Positions 8,686-17,952 are shown, counted from the stretch's first letter. The stretch is DNA of 64,000 nt from Streptomyces sp. DSM 15324 (GCF_001514285.1 NZ_KQ949024.1:524700-588699), one strand, 5' to 3'. Numbers and translations: made by a program. The notes: generated by a model not told the origin, from the sequence alone.

Positions 8686-10656
8686 TCAGCCCGTGACCGC
8701 CCACGGCCCGAACTCCGGGGCTCCCGGCGCGAGCTGACGGGCCACCGCGAGGCGGCCGTCGGCGCCGAGGACCGCGATCACGGCGCGGCCGAGGGCGTCG
8801 AAGGCGGCGGCGGGGGCGCCTGCGATCGTGCCGCCCAGCTCCGTCGTGGGTAGTTCCCGCCAGGTTCCGTCGCCCGGCAGGAAGCGGTGGGCCACCCCGC
8901 CGAGGTCCCCGCGGGTGACGACCAGCGTGCCGGCCGCGGGCGACGGGGAGGCGGCCAGCGCGACGGCGCCGAAGCCTCCGCGGCCCCCGATCGAGGCCGC
9001 GGGCCGGGCCCAGCGGCCGCCGGGCGCGTCCTCCTGGGCCATGAGCAGCCGTCCGGTGCCGGGCTGCCGGTAGACCGTCATGACCTGCCCGGTCGGCTGC
9101 ACCACGGCCGCGGCGGGCCCGGCGGGCACGGTGAGCCGGAACCGGGGCGCCCGGCTCAGCGGTGCGTCGAGGGAGCCCTGCGCCCAGTGGAAGACCCCCT
9201 CCCTGCTGGCCGCGAACACCTCCACATGTCCGGTGGGAGCGGTGAGCGCGGCGATGCCCTCCTGGAGCTCGTGTCCGCGCAGGTCGGTCCACTCGCCCCA
9301 GGAGCCGTCGGTCTCCCGGATGCGGGTGTGCAGGCCCTGCCCCGCGTTGCGCACGAACAGGTGCAGCCGGCCCCGGCCGTCGCGGGTGACGGCGGGGGTG
9401 CCGAGGTGGCGGTCGCGCTGCGGGTCGCCGGCGGAGGGGTTGCCGAGGCTGACCCAGCCGGTGAACACACCGTCGGGCTCGGCCTGTTCGAGCAGGACGA
9501 TGTCCCGGGTGTGGGCGCCGTCGGCGGCGAGGTGCGCGAGCCGCTCGGCGAACACCTGCCAGCGTCCGTCCGGGGTGAGGCTGACGGCGAGATGCGGGGC
9601 GAGGGGGCCGCCGCCGAGGAGGAAGGGGCCGCGCCACTCGTCGGTGCCCGGCCGGGCCTCCAGCCACACCGCCGCCTGCTGGTTGACGACGGCGAACGCC
9701 GCGAGCCGGCCCCGCCGGTCGGCGAGCAGCCAGTTCGCGCCGGACGGATGGCGCGGCGCGGTGCTCTGCACCCAGCCGGTGGAGCGGGCGTTCAGGGCGA
9801 CGGCGTAGTCGCCGCTGCCGGCCGGGTCCCCGCTGTCGTAGCCGTCGGCGGCGCCGTAGACGTTGAGGAAGTACTCCTTGAGGGAGACCGCCTGGGGGCT
9901 CAGGTTGTGCGGCCAGCGTTCGTTTGCGTAGCCGCGGTAGGACTCCACGGCGAAGGCGCGGTTCTCGCCGGGGCCCTGGTAGTGGTCCAGCGCCAGCCAG
10001 GTGAACAGCGCGGCGGCGGTGTGGTCGCAGTGGTCGGACAGGTCGCCGAAGTCGTGCCGCTGGGGGTGCTTCTCGTCGTGGACCAGCCGGTCGGGGTCCG
10101 GGTCCATGGTGCGCACCAGGGTGGGCCGGACCAGGTCCATGAGCTGGACCAGCGTGTCGACCAGGCCAGTGCGGGTGTAGGAGTGGGGCTCGTGCACCAG
10201 GCCGCCGGTCACGACGAGGGTGGGGACCCGCTCGGCCTCCTCGTGCCACAGCGCGTGCAGGCTGCGCGGCGGGCCCTCCGGGGTGCCGTGCTGGCGGATG
10301 TTGAGGAAGACCAGCGTCACCCAGGGCGCGTCGGCGAGCGCGTAGGCCTCGGCGACGGCGCCGCCGGCCGTGGAGAGGGTGGCCGGCTTCCAGGCCGCGG
10401 TGCGGTCGCCGAGCAGCATGGCGGCGTAGGCGGCCTTGATGCCGTTCTGGCGTGCCTTGCCGTAGGCCGCCCGGTCCTCGACGGCCGGTTCCTGCTGCCA
10501 GGGGCGGGGGTTGAGTCCGCCGGCGTCGCCCGCGGTGAGGTAGACGGTGGTGGTGCGGACACCGGCCTTGAGGCCCTGGAAGACGGCCGGGTTCATGAAG
10601 TACAGGTCGTCGTCGGGGTGGGCCACGACCTGCAGGACGGACGCGGGGCTGGTCAT
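8686..10656 (-). CDS. PIG-L (LmbE-like) deacetylase fused to a C-terminal beta-propeller-like module
   Basis: 656 residues. The N-terminal half is a PIG-L/LmbE zinc-dependent N-deacetylase: AHPDDD (residues 12-17) is the metal-binding signature and DHCDHT later supplies further ligands. PIG-L enzymes remove acetyl from N-acetylglucosamine-type sugars. From about residue 310 the protein consists of repeats of the form 'dGrlevFa...l.h' and 'GxWgxWtdLrG', which look like blades of a lectin-type propeller and match the free proteins at 16569-17699 and 19072-20088. The start ATG follows GGGAGGAG at good spacing. No signal peptide is visible. It is last in the same-strand Stealth gene group, 56 bp after the GT4-Stealth gene, so its substrate is probably the sugar polymer made there (inference). 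Confidence 0.85.
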   Translation of the reverse strand: MTSPASVLQVVAHPDDDLYFMNPAVFQGLKAGVRTTTVYLTAGDAGGLNPRPWQQEPAVEDRAAYGKARQNGIKAAYAAMLLGDRTAAWKPATLSTAGGAVAEAYALADAPWVTLVFLNIRQHGTPEGPPRSLHALWHEEAERVPTLVVTGGLVHEPHSYTRTGLVDTLVQLMDLVRPTLVRTMDPDPDRLVHDEKHPQRHDFGDLSDHCDHTAAALFTWLALDHYQGPGENRAFAVESYRGYANERWPHNLSPQAVSLKEYFLNVYGAADGYDSGDPAGSGDYAVALNARSTGWVQSTAPRHPSGANWLLADRRGRLAAFAVVNQQAAVWLEARPGTDEWRGPFLLGGGPLAPHLAVSLTPDGRWQVFAERLAHLAADGAHTRDIVLLEQAEPDGVFTGWVSLGNPSAGDPQRDRHLGTPAVTRDGRGRLHLFVRNAGQGLHTRIRETDGSWGEWTDLRGHELQEGIAALTAPTGHVEVFAASREGVFHWAQGSLDAPLSRAPRFRLTVPAGPAAAVVQPTGQVMTVYRQPGTGRLLMAQEDAPGGRWARPAASIGGRGGFGAVALAASPSPAAGTLVVTRGDLGGVAHRFLPGDGTWRELPTTELGGTIAGAPAAAFDALGRAVIAVLGADGRLAVARQLAPGAPEFGPWAVTG

Positions 10657-10712
10657 GCTTCGCTCCTCCCGAGCGCAGAAGGGGGGTGGGGACGTGGAGG
10701 GGGCGGGTGCGG

Positions 10713-13583
10713 TCACAGGGGCCATCCCGGCAGGTAGCCGGCGTGGGCGCGCTGGTTGCGCACCGACCCGGTCTCGTACTGGCTGGGGACCGGGAAGTAG
10801 CTGGGGAGGAAGGCGGCGAGGATGGCGTCCTGCTCGTCCTCGGGGACGTCCCCGTCGTGGTAGTCGTTGAGGCAGAACACGTCGTACGGGCGCACGCCGA
10901 GGATCCGGTTCAGCCGGGCGGCGTGCTCGGCGAGGCCGACGTTGACGAATCCGCAGGAGAGGGCGCCGGGCACGCTGCGCAGGGTGTGGTAGCCGACGTA
11001 GTGGTGCAGCGAGGAGGCGACGGAGACATCGCCGTGGCTGCGCAGCTGGCTGGCGGCGGTGCCCGACACGGCCTGCCCGTAGCGCTGTTCGATGTCGGCG
11101 AGGACACTGCGCCGCAGCGGGTGCGGGGCGTGCAGGAAGGAGTGCACGGGCGTCTGTCCGAAGTCCGCCTGGATCAGGGCCCGGTTGTTCTTCGCGGCGC
11201 TGACGGCGAACTCGTCCTCGGGGCCCGGCGGGGCCATGGGTATGGACGTCGGCGACATGAAGTGCCGGGCCTGGCCGTTGCCGAGGAAGAACAGGTCGGG
11301 GCGCACGGTCCGGCCGAGGAACACGTCGTCGTTGAAGTACAGGAAGTGCTCGGCCAGGCCCTCGATGTGGTGCAACTGGCTCTCGATGGCGTGGGAGTTG
11401 TACGTCGGCAGAGCGCCCCGGTCGCCGAAGATCTCGCTGTGGTCGACCACGCGGACGCGGGGGTGCGAGGTGTCCAGCCAGTGCGGGACCTGCCGGTCGG
11501 TGACGAGGTGGATGGTCCGGATCCAGGGCGCGTACATGTCGATCGAGCGCAGGGAGTAGCGCAGTTCGTCCCGGTCGCGGAAGCGGGCGGCGCTGGTCGC
11601 CGCGTCCTCGGTGTCCAGGCCCAGCCCGGCCAGCACGGCGTTCTTGCGCTCCAGCCAGGTCACGTCCGAGCCGTCGACCCAGGTGTAGACGGCGTCGACG
11701 GGGAAGTCGACGTCTCCGTGCAGCCGTCGGGTGAAGGCCTCGATGGTGGGATAGGGGCGGCCGGCCAGGGTGAGGGTGGAGCGGCGCATGGCCGCGCCCG
11801 GGACCCGGTCGCCGATCAGGGTGCGGGCGGGGGCCCGGAGGTGGGCGGGGTCCTCGGGGTCGTTCTCCCAGAAGGCGATCGTGGTGCCGTAGACGGCGCC
11901 CAGGCGCAGCAGACGCGAGGGAGCGACGACGTTCTGGTAGACGCGGACGCCCGAGGAGGCGGTGTCGGCGTAGGGGGCGACGAGGCCGGCGAGGACCGTC
12001 GCGACCGTCTTCTGGCTCTCGTTGAGGACGGCCGCGTACACCGCGTCGTCGCGGTACCGCTCGGCGAGGGCCTTGAAGACCGCCTCGCGGTGCACGGCGT
12101 GCACGGCGACGGAGTGCCGCACCAGGTGGTCGCGTACGACGAGGTAGGGGATGTCGGCCCCTTCGAGCACGTTGGCGACCAGGGCCAGGTTCTGCTGGAC
12201 GATGTCCCAGGGCGACTCCCAGTCGAGGAGCCGGCAGATCTGCCCGCCGTCGGAGACGAACCCGCGCCGCCGGAGCAGGCGTTGTTCCAGGGCGTGCTGG
12301 TCGGAGCTGCGGACGGTGGTGGCGGGGGCGGGGGTGGCGGCGGGCACGATGCCCTCGGCGCCGCCGAAGTAGGCGTGCAGCGCCTCGCGTTCGGCCTTGG
12401 CGACGGCCCGCCGGCCGGTGTCGCGCTCGGCGGCCAGCTCGTGGAAGAGCCGCTCCCAGGTGGCGGTGACCACGGTGGGTGAGAAGCGGTTGACCGACGC
12501 CAGGGCCGCGGCGCCCATCCGTGCGCGCAGTTCGGCGTCCTGGATGAGCAGCAGCAGTGCCGAGGCGAGGGCGTCGGTGTCGCCGGGCGGCACGAGGATG
12601 CCGGTCTCGCCGTCGATGACGACCTCGCGCGGGCCGTTGGGCGCGTCGTAGGAGACCACCGGGACGCCGGCGGCCTGGGCCTCGGCGAGGACCAGGCCGA
12701 AGGCCTCGTTGCGGGAGGTGAGGGTGGCGATGCTGGCCTTGGCCCACTCCTCGGCCAGGTGCCGCGAGTTGCCGTTGAGCTGGACGCAGTCGTGCAGTCC
12801 GAGCATGTCGATCTGCCGGCGCAGGGCGCCGCTGAGCGGTCCGTCGCCGAAGATCCGCAGCTGCCAGTCCGGGTGGTACCGGGCGACGGTGGCCCAGGCG
12901 GTGACGGCGTGGTCGATCTGCTTCTCGGCGACGAGCCGGCCGGCGATGACCACCGTGCGGGTCTGGAGGGTGGAGCGGGGCCTGAAGCCGCCGGGCAGGG
13001 CGTTCGGCACGATCTCCAGCCGGGGCGCGGCGTCCCCGAGGGTCTCGGCGAACCAGTCCCGGGTGCGTTCGCTGAGCACGGCGAGGCAGTCCAGGCGGGC
13101 GGCGTACCGGCGCAGCGGCTCACCGCCGGCGCCGCGCAGTTCGGAGACCCGGTGCTCCTGGTGGACGGTGATCACCCGGGCCGGGGCCAGGTGGACGGCG
13201 AGGGCCATCAGGGCGGGTGTGGTGGTGACCAGGACGTCGGTGTCGGTGTCCTGGAGGGCGAGTGCGAGTTCCAGGTCGGAGAGCCGGTTGAAGGCGGGCT
13301 CCCAGTCGCGGTCGACGACCCGGCTGGGCTGGGCGGCGAGGCCCGTCCACACCGTGTCGTCGACGGCGGTGGGGCGCAGCGGGCGGGGCGCGGGTGCGGT
13401 GAGGTCGACGAGGTAGTCGACGCGGACCCGTTCGTGCGGGGTGAAGAACTGCTCGCGCTTGCTCTTGAAGACGCTGAGCACCCGCACGTCGTGCCGGGCG
13501 GCCAGTTCGGCGGCCTGGTTGTACACCGCTCGTTCGGTGCCGCCGACGGCGTCGGCCGTGGTCAGCAGGAACGTGATCTTCAT
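10713..13583 (-). CDS. GT4 glycosyltransferase fused to a Stealth sugar-phosphate transferase
   Basis: 956 residues in two halves. Residues 1-400 are a GT-B retaining glycosyltransferase of family 4: N-terminal GGTERAVYNQAAELA, nucleotide-sugar domain IAGRLVAEKQIDHA, and the EX7E motif in EAFGLVLAE. Residues about 560-956 are a Stealth domain with its four conserved regions: VDAVYTWVDGSDVTW (near 630), RDELRYSLRSIDMYAPWIR (near 670), SHAIESQLHHIEGLAEHFLY plus FNDDVFLGR (near 725-757) and a C-terminal YHDGDVPEDE (near 905). Stealth proteins transfer hexose-1-phosphate to build phosphodiester-linked polysaccharides. The fusion could make a sugar acceptor and then phosphorylate or extend it. ATG at 13583 gives a canonical GT4 N-terminus (MKITFLLTTADAVGG). 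It is eight bases from the upstream gene. Confidence 0.88.
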   Translation of the reverse strand: MKITFLLTTADAVGGTERAVYNQAAELAARHDVRVLSVFKSKREQFFTPHERVRVDYLVDLTAPAPRPLRPTAVDDTVWTGLAAQPSRVVDRDWEPAFNRLSDLELALALQDTDTDVLVTTTPALMALAVHLAPARVITVHQEHRVSELRGAGGEPLRRYAARLDCLAVLSERTRDWFAETLGDAAPRLEIVPNALPGGFRPRSTLQTRTVVIAGRLVAEKQIDHAVTAWATVARYHPDWQLRIFGDGPLSGALRRQIDMLGLHDCVQLNGNSRHLAEEWAKASIATLTSRNEAFGLVLAEAQAAGVPVVSYDAPNGPREVVIDGETGILVPPGDTDALASALLLLIQDAELRARMGAAALASVNRFSPTVVTATWERLFHELAAERDTGRRAVAKAEREALHAYFGGAEGIVPAATPAPATTVRSSDQHALEQRLLRRRGFVSDGGQICRLLDWESPWDIVQQNLALVANVLEGADIPYLVVRDHLVRHSVAVHAVHREAVFKALAERYRDDAVYAAVLNESQKTVATVLAGLVAPYADTASSGVRVYQNVVAPSRLLRLGAVYGTTIAFWENDPEDPAHLRAPARTLIGDRVPGAAMRRSTLTLAGRPYPTIEAFTRRLHGDVDFPVDAVYTWVDGSDVTWLERKNAVLAGLGLDTEDAATSAARFRDRDELRYSLRSIDMYAPWIRTIHLVTDRQVPHWLDTSHPRVRVVDHSEIFGDRGALPTYNSHAIESQLHHIEGLAEHFLYFNDDVFLGRTVRPDLFFLGNGQARHFMSPTSIPMAPPGPEDEFAVSAAKNNRALIQADFGQTPVHSFLHAPHPLRRSVLADIEQRYGQAVSGTAASQLRSHGDVSVASSLHHYVGYHTLRSVPGALSCGFVNVGLAEHAARLNRILGVRPYDVFCLNDYHDGDVPEDEQDAILAAFLPSYFPVPSQYETGSVRNQRAHAGYLPGWPL

Positions 13584-13591
13584 ATCTGTGG

Positions 13592-14548
13592 TCAGCCTGC
13601 CTCGGGCATGCGCGTGCAGGTGATGCGGAGGTTTCCTGCGGGGGTGTAGCGCGGTTGGACGATGAGGGGCGGGTGGCCCTGGGGGGTGATGGCCAGGGCG
13701 CGCATCGCGAAGACGCGCAGGGGGTTGCGGACGTCGTGCAGCCGGCGGCCGAGGCGTCGGGCCTGGCCGGTGCGGTCGGTCAGGACGACGTCCCAGTGCT
13801 CGGGGCGGGTGCCGCGCGGCGGCATCCGGTCGAGCGGGACCTCGACGCGGTGGACGCCGGCGCCGAGCGGGGTGACGGGCTGTTCGATCCGGCGCCCGGA
13901 GGCGACGAACTCGGCCCACGGGTCCTCGGCAGGGGTGCCGAGGACCCGGAAGTCGACGGTGACCCCGGCGTGGCCGAGGTGCACCTTGGCCACCTCCACG
14001 GCGGGCCGCGCGCCGGTGCTGACCAGGCGGGCGCTGCCGCGCACGGAGCGGCCGAGCCGGTGCCGTTCCCCCGTCACCGGCGAGGCCTCCATCGGCTTGG
14101 TGGGGCCCTCGTACGGCGTCGGCGGCCGCAGGAGCAGGAGGGACAGGGTGCGGCGGCTGCGTCCGGAGTGGACGCGCAGCCGCAGTCGCCAGCGGCCGGT
14201 GCCGACGGGGACGCCGCCGACCTCGGCGCCCAGCAGGATCGCGGCGTCGACCAGCGCCTCGCCCTCGGGGCCGGTGTGGACGCGGGCCTCGGCGAGGTGG
14301 CGGCGGCCGCGCCGGCGCAGCACGATCTCGGCGCGGTCGGGGCGGTGGGCGGACGGCGGCAGCTCGGCGTGCAGGTTCACGGTCTGGCCGTCGAGGATGG
14401 CGGCGTAGCGCAACCGGGCGGTGCGCCGCGCGCGCAGCGGGACGAACAGGCCGAGCATGACGCGTTCGCGCAGGGCGACGGCGCGGGCGCGCAGCCGGGC
14501 GGCCGCCCCGCCGTGGCCCGGTGCGGGGGTGGGGGTTCGGGGGGTCAT
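13592..14548 (-). CDS. Unknown protein encoded between two Stealth genes
   Basis: 318 residues of no recognised family. It has an arginine-rich N-terminus without a signal peptide or convincing membrane helix, then alternating beta-like stretches (LRYAAILDGQTVNLHAELP, GRWRLRLRVHSG, GVTVDFRVLGTP, VHRVEVPLDRMPP, HWDVVLTDRTG). This pattern suggests two or three immunoglobulin-like beta sandwiches. Its ATG overlaps the stop of the upstream Stealth gene (ATGA) and its end is eight bases from the GT4-Stealth start, so it is locked into that operon. It may be an accessory or substrate-positioning subunit for the Stealth enzymes. That is inferred from position only. Confidence 0.75.
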   Translation of the reverse strand: MTPRTPTPAPGHGGAAARLRARAVALRERVMLGLFVPLRARRTARLRYAAILDGQTVNLHAELPPSAHRPDRAEIVLRRRGRRHLAEARVHTGPEGEALVDAAILLGAEVGGVPVGTGRWRLRLRVHSGRSRRTLSLLLLRPPTPYEGPTKPMEASPVTGERHRLGRSVRGSARLVSTGARPAVEVAKVHLGHAGVTVDFRVLGTPAEDPWAEFVASGRRIEQPVTPLGAGVHRVEVPLDRMPPRGTRPEHWDVVLTDRTGQARRLGRRLHDVRNPLRVFAMRALAITPQGHPPLIVQPRYTPAGNLRITCTRMPEAG

Positions 14549-16377
14549 CGGCCGAGGCGCCCCGGTCCGGTCGGGCGCTCGTCGGCGCGGAGGTGGGGCG
14601 GGGAGGGGGGCGGGTTCTCGGGCAGTCGGATGCCGGAGTCCTTCTCGAAGGGGCTGGGCACGGGGAAGTAGGCCTCCAGGAAGTTCTTCACCATCCGGGT
14701 CTGGGCGTCGGGGTCGGCCGCCGTGACCGTGTCGTTCATGCAGAAGGTGTCGAAGTTGCGGCGGGCGAGCAGGTTGTCCAGTCGCCGCTGGGCGAGGGCG
14801 TCGGCGAGGTCGACGTACACGTAGCGGATGTCGCCGACCGTGGCGCGGGCCGAGTGGTAGGCGTAGTAGTGGTGCAGCGAGGAGGCGATCGGCACGTCGC
14901 TGGGCGAGCGGAAGCGGGAGTGCTGGGTCACCCGGTGGGCCTTGGCGTAGATCTGCTCTATCTCGGTGAGGACGCTGCGGCGCAGGGCGTGGGGGGTGTG
15001 TTTCATCTTCTGCGAGATGACGGTGCCGAACTGCTGGGCGATCAGTCCGCGGCTGTTGCGGCCGGCCGCGTTGACGGGAAGGTCCTCGGCTGCGGCGCGG
15101 CCGGACGGGATCAGCGCCTTGGACTGGAAGAACTTGGTGAGTCCGTTGGCGTGGAAGAACTGGCCGGGCTGCACCGGGCGGCCGAGGAACACGTCGTCGT
15201 TGAGGTAGAGGAAGTGCTCCGAGAGGTCCCGGATGTGGTGCAACTGGCTCTCGATGGCGTGGGAGTTGAACGTGGGCAGGGCGTGGGGGTCGGAGAAGAT
15301 CTCCCGGTGGTCCACCACCCGGATGCCGGGGAAGTCGGTGTTCAGCCAGGACGGCACCTGGCCGGCGGTGACGAGGAAGATGTGGCGCACCCAGGGGGCG
15401 TACTGGTGGATCGAGCGCAGGGAGTAGCGCAGTTCGTCGCGGCTGGTGTAGCGGGCGTCGTTGGCCGCCTGCTCGTGCAGGGCGCCGCCGGGGGCGGTGG
15501 CCTGCCGTCCGCGCAGCGCGTCGCGGTTCGCGCGCCAGACCGGGTCGGAGTCGTCGACCCAGGTGTACACGACGTCGATGGGGAAGAGGTGGTCCTCGGG
15601 CAGGGCGGCGACGAACTCCGGCAGGGTGCGGGCGTGTCCGGTGGAGTAGACGGCCGGTACGGCGCTGAAACGTTTCTGCTCGGCCCAGCAGCGGCCCGCG
15701 TCCAGCGGCACCTCGGTCATCACCCGGTTGGGGCGCGGCGCGACCAGCTGCCCGTCCCGCTCCGCCCAGAACTCGATGTCACAGCCGGACTCCCGACCGA
15801 AGACCAGGTGGCCGCTGGGGTCGCAGACGTTCCACGCCACACGCACCACGCCCTCGCCGCGCAGGGCCCGCCAGGTGGCGACGGCACCGCCGGGGCGCAT
15901 CGGCCCCCCGGAGACGGGACCGGCGTATCCGGCGCCCTCCTCGCCCACGACCCGCAGCAGGGCCTCCAGTTCGGCCCGCCGCCGGGCGGGCACGGCGACG
16001 GCCGGGGTGAGTGAGGCATGACCACGCACACAGAAGTAGTCGATGCCCGCCTCCTCCAGCACGGAGACGAGGATGTGCAGATTGCGGGCCCGGGCGGCCC
16101 ACGCGGTGGCGCCGGGGACCTCCACGGCCCGCACGTGCTTCCCGGCCACCCGGACGACCCGGATCCCGGCGCCGGCCCGCCGGCCGCCCCGGCCCTGTCC
16201 GCCGAGCGCCCGGACGACCACGGCGGAGCGGACGGCGTCGGCGGAGGCCAGGGAACGCTTCACCGAGGAACGCAGCGGGTGGGGCACCCGACGCACGATC
16301 CGGCGCCGCGCCCCCAGCGGCACCAGGGACCGATAGGTCGACACGAGCGCGCTCGCCTCGGGATTGTTGAGGCTCAC
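14545..16377 (-). CDS. Stealth-family sugar-phosphate transferase
   Basis: About 610 residues with all four Stealth conserved regions: IDVVYTWVDDSDPVW (near residue 267), SRDELRYSLRSIHQYAPWVR (near 309), FNSHAIESQLHHIRDLSEHF plus LNDDVFLGR (near 370), and a C-terminal segment ending KNFLEAYFPVPSPFEKDSGI. Characterised relatives transfer hexose-1-phosphate from a nucleotide sugar to build surface polysaccharide. The N-terminal 250 residues hold a less conserved region (FCVRGHASLTPAVAVPARRR) also present in the second Stealth gene. GTG at 16377 is preferred because GGAAG lies five bases upstream; an in-frame GTG at 16440 lacks a clear ribosome site. It heads the operon Stealth / unknown / GT4-Stealth / PIG-L. 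Confidence 0.88.
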   Translation of the reverse strand: MSLNNPEASALVSTYRSLVPLGARRRIVRRVPHPLRSSVKRSLASADAVRSAVVVRALGGQGRGGRRAGAGIRVVRVAGKHVRAVEVPGATAWAARARNLHILVSVLEEAGIDYFCVRGHASLTPAVAVPARRRAELEALLRVVGEEGAGYAGPVSGGPMRPGGAVATWRALRGEGVVRVAWNVCDPSGHLVFGRESGCDIEFWAERDGQLVAPRPNRVMTEVPLDAGRCWAEQKRFSAVPAVYSTGHARTLPEFVAALPEDHLFPIDVVYTWVDDSDPVWRANRDALRGRQATAPGGALHEQAANDARYTSRDELRYSLRSIHQYAPWVRHIFLVTAGQVPSWLNTDFPGIRVVDHREIFSDPHALPTFNSHAIESQLHHIRDLSEHFLYLNDDVFLGRPVQPGQFFHANGLTKFFQSKALIPSGRAAAEDLPVNAAGRNSRGLIAQQFGTVISQKMKHTPHALRRSVLTEIEQIYAKAHRVTQHSRFRSPSDVPIASSLHHYYAYHSARATVGDIRYVYVDLADALAQRRLDNLLARRNFDTFCMNDTVTAADPDAQTRMVKNFLEAYFPVPSPFEKDSGIRLPENPPPSPPHLRADERPTGPGRLGR

Positions 16378-16568
16378 CTGTACTTCCGCACTTTCCACGT
16401 CCGAGGCCGGACCTTCATGGAACCGACACTCCCCGTTCACCTGATGAACAGCAAAGGATGACCAAATATTTACTGATCAATCATGATGTTTCCATCTGGC
16501 GCACGGGCTGTCCAGCAGTGATCGACATCCGGCAGCAACCGGTTTCCGCTGCTCGCCCCGCTCCCGTC
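16378..16568 (-). promoter_or_regulatory. AT-rich promoter region of the Stealth operon
   Basis: The segment 16450-16495 is unusually AT-rich for this genome (AAATATTTACTGATCAATCA) and contains several TANNNT-like hexamers. It probably holds the promoter for the Stealth operon. No exact -35/-10 pair is assigned, and no gene is seen here. Confidence 0.4.
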
Positions 16569-17699
16569 TCACACCGGGACCGGCTCCCCGAGGACCAGCC
16601 CCGGCCCCGGCACGCGGCGGGCCAGCCGCAGTCTCCCGCCGGGGTCGAAGGCCGCGACCACCACCCGGCCGCGGCCGTCGTGGGCCAGGGCCGGATCGCC
16701 CGCGCAGGCCAGACCGGTGTCCGTCCACCACAGCCCCGAGGACTCGGCCTCCGTCGCGCAGACCCCGACCAGGACGGTGCCGGACGCCCCGCGGTGGGCG
16801 ATCAGGGTGCAGTCGTGGCCGTCGAGCACCGTGCGCAGCACGGCGTTGGCCCCGTCCGCCGGGGTGCCGCCCAGCGGGACGGACCAGCCGCCGCGCCGGT
16901 GGCAGACGAGTCCGCCGCCGGCCGGGTCGGTCCAGAAGTACGTGAGCCTGCCGGGCGCGGTCTCCACCGCGGCGACGCTGCCCGGCGCCGGGCCCGGTCG
17001 TACGTCGTGCGAGCGCTGCGGATCGGCGGCGGGTTCGGGCTGGAACCAGTGCAGAGCGGCGCCGCCGGCCGGGGCGAACACCTCGACCCGGCCGTCCGAG
17101 GTCGCCGCCGCGGTGAGTCCGTCCCGCACGTCCGTGCCGCGCAGATCGGCCCAGGGTTCCCAGCGGCCGTCCCCGCCCTCCCGGCGCATCATGAGCCCGC
17201 CGCCCGCGTTGGGCGCGAACACGTGCACCGTTCCGTCCGAGGCCACGGCACCCGCCGGGGCGCCGAAACGCCGGGCGCGGTCCGGCTGGGGGTGCGGATT
17301 GCCCAGGGAGCGCCACTCCGTGACGGGGCGCCCGCTCTGGTACTGGATCGCGTGGACGACGTCCACCTCCACGGCCCCGTCGCCGCGCGGACGTTCCCGC
17401 CGGCCCAGGAAGTGGACGTAGGCGTCCGCCCCTTGGACGACCGCGAGATGGGTGAGGTGGGGGACCTCCACGAGGTCCGGTCCCCGCCAGTCCGGGCCGC
17501 CGGGCCGGGTCTCGGTCCAGCGCAGCAGTCCGCCGCGGGCGGGTGCGTACGCGGTGAGCCGGCCGTCCTTGCCGAGGGTGAGCCAGGCGCCCGTGGCGGT
17601 GCCGGTCACGGCCGGAGGCGGTACGGCGGCGGCAGCGGGCGCCGGCACGGCGGAACCGCGCCGGGTCGCGGCACGCGCGGACGGACCCCGCACCGGCAT
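16569..17699 (-). CDS. Stand-alone beta-propeller-like repeat protein (lectin-type)
   Basis: 376 residues composed of repeated blades with the patterns GDGRWEPWADLRGTDV, DGRVEVFAPAGGAALHW and ASDGTVHVFAPNAGGGL. It resembles tectonin/PLL-type sugar-binding propellers and is paralogous to the C-terminal half of the PIG-L protein (8686-10656) and to the protein at 19072-20088. Shared landmarks include VLDGHDCTLIAHR against CALDGHDCTLLAQR in the other free copy. An Ala/Pro-rich N-terminus lacks an obvious signal peptide. ATG at 17699 is preferred over GTG at 17702 because AGGAGG then sits four rather than one base upstream. It lies upstream of the Stealth operon on the same strand. A role in binding the polymer made there is inference. 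Confidence 0.75.
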   Translation of the reverse strand: MPVRGPSARAATRRGSAVPAPAAAAVPPPAVTGTATGAWLTLGKDGRLTAYAPARGGLLRWTETRPGGPDWRGPDLVEVPHLTHLAVVQGADAYVHFLGRRERPRGDGAVEVDVVHAIQYQSGRPVTEWRSLGNPHPQPDRARRFGAPAGAVASDGTVHVFAPNAGGGLMMRREGGDGRWEPWADLRGTDVRDGLTAAATSDGRVEVFAPAGGAALHWFQPEPAADPQRSHDVRPGPAPGSVAAVETAPGRLTYFWTDPAGGGLVCHRRGGWSVPLGGTPADGANAVLRTVLDGHDCTLIAHRGASGTVLVGVCATEAESSGLWWTDTGLACAGDPALAHDGRGRVVVAAFDPGGRLRLARRVPGPGLVLGEPVPV

Positions 17700-17848
17700 C
17701 ACGCCTCCTGACGACCTGGCCGACCCGTGACGTCGGGTGGCTGGAATTCACCCATCATATGCATGGTCCCTACACCGCTTCGCGCCACGGGCCCGGCGCC
17801 CCGACCCGCAGACCACCGCCTCCCACCCCTCTCCACCAGGGCATTCAC

Positions 17849-17862
17849 GTGATGTGGATCAC
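17849..17862. promoter_or_regulatory. Putative Crp-type site GTGATGTGGATCAC
   Basis: An inverted repeat GTGA-N6-TCAC, matching the core spacing of cAMP-receptor-protein sites. It lies 90 bases upstream of the LCP gene, in the 250-bp region shared with the divergent propeller gene. No binding evidence is available here. Confidence 0.4.
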
Positions 17863-17952
17863 TGTCGTACAACGGCCGACGGGGGTCACCGGTCTTCCGA
17901 ACGCCCGGGTGCACCCCTGCCCGGATCCGAGAAAGACGAGGACACCGACCGT

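Noticed and set aside
6407..10249. 1280-codon open frame on the minus strand across fadB and the deacetylase gene
   Set aside because: It is antisense to fadB and out of frame with the PIG-L gene, which has clear motifs. Composition is Arg/Gly/Ala-rich without motifs.
16378..16440. Longer N-terminus for the Stealth gene starting at GTG 16440
   Set aside because: No ribosome site precedes it and the added 21 residues lack any conserved feature. GTG at 16377 has GGAAG at normal spacing, though the longer form is not excluded.
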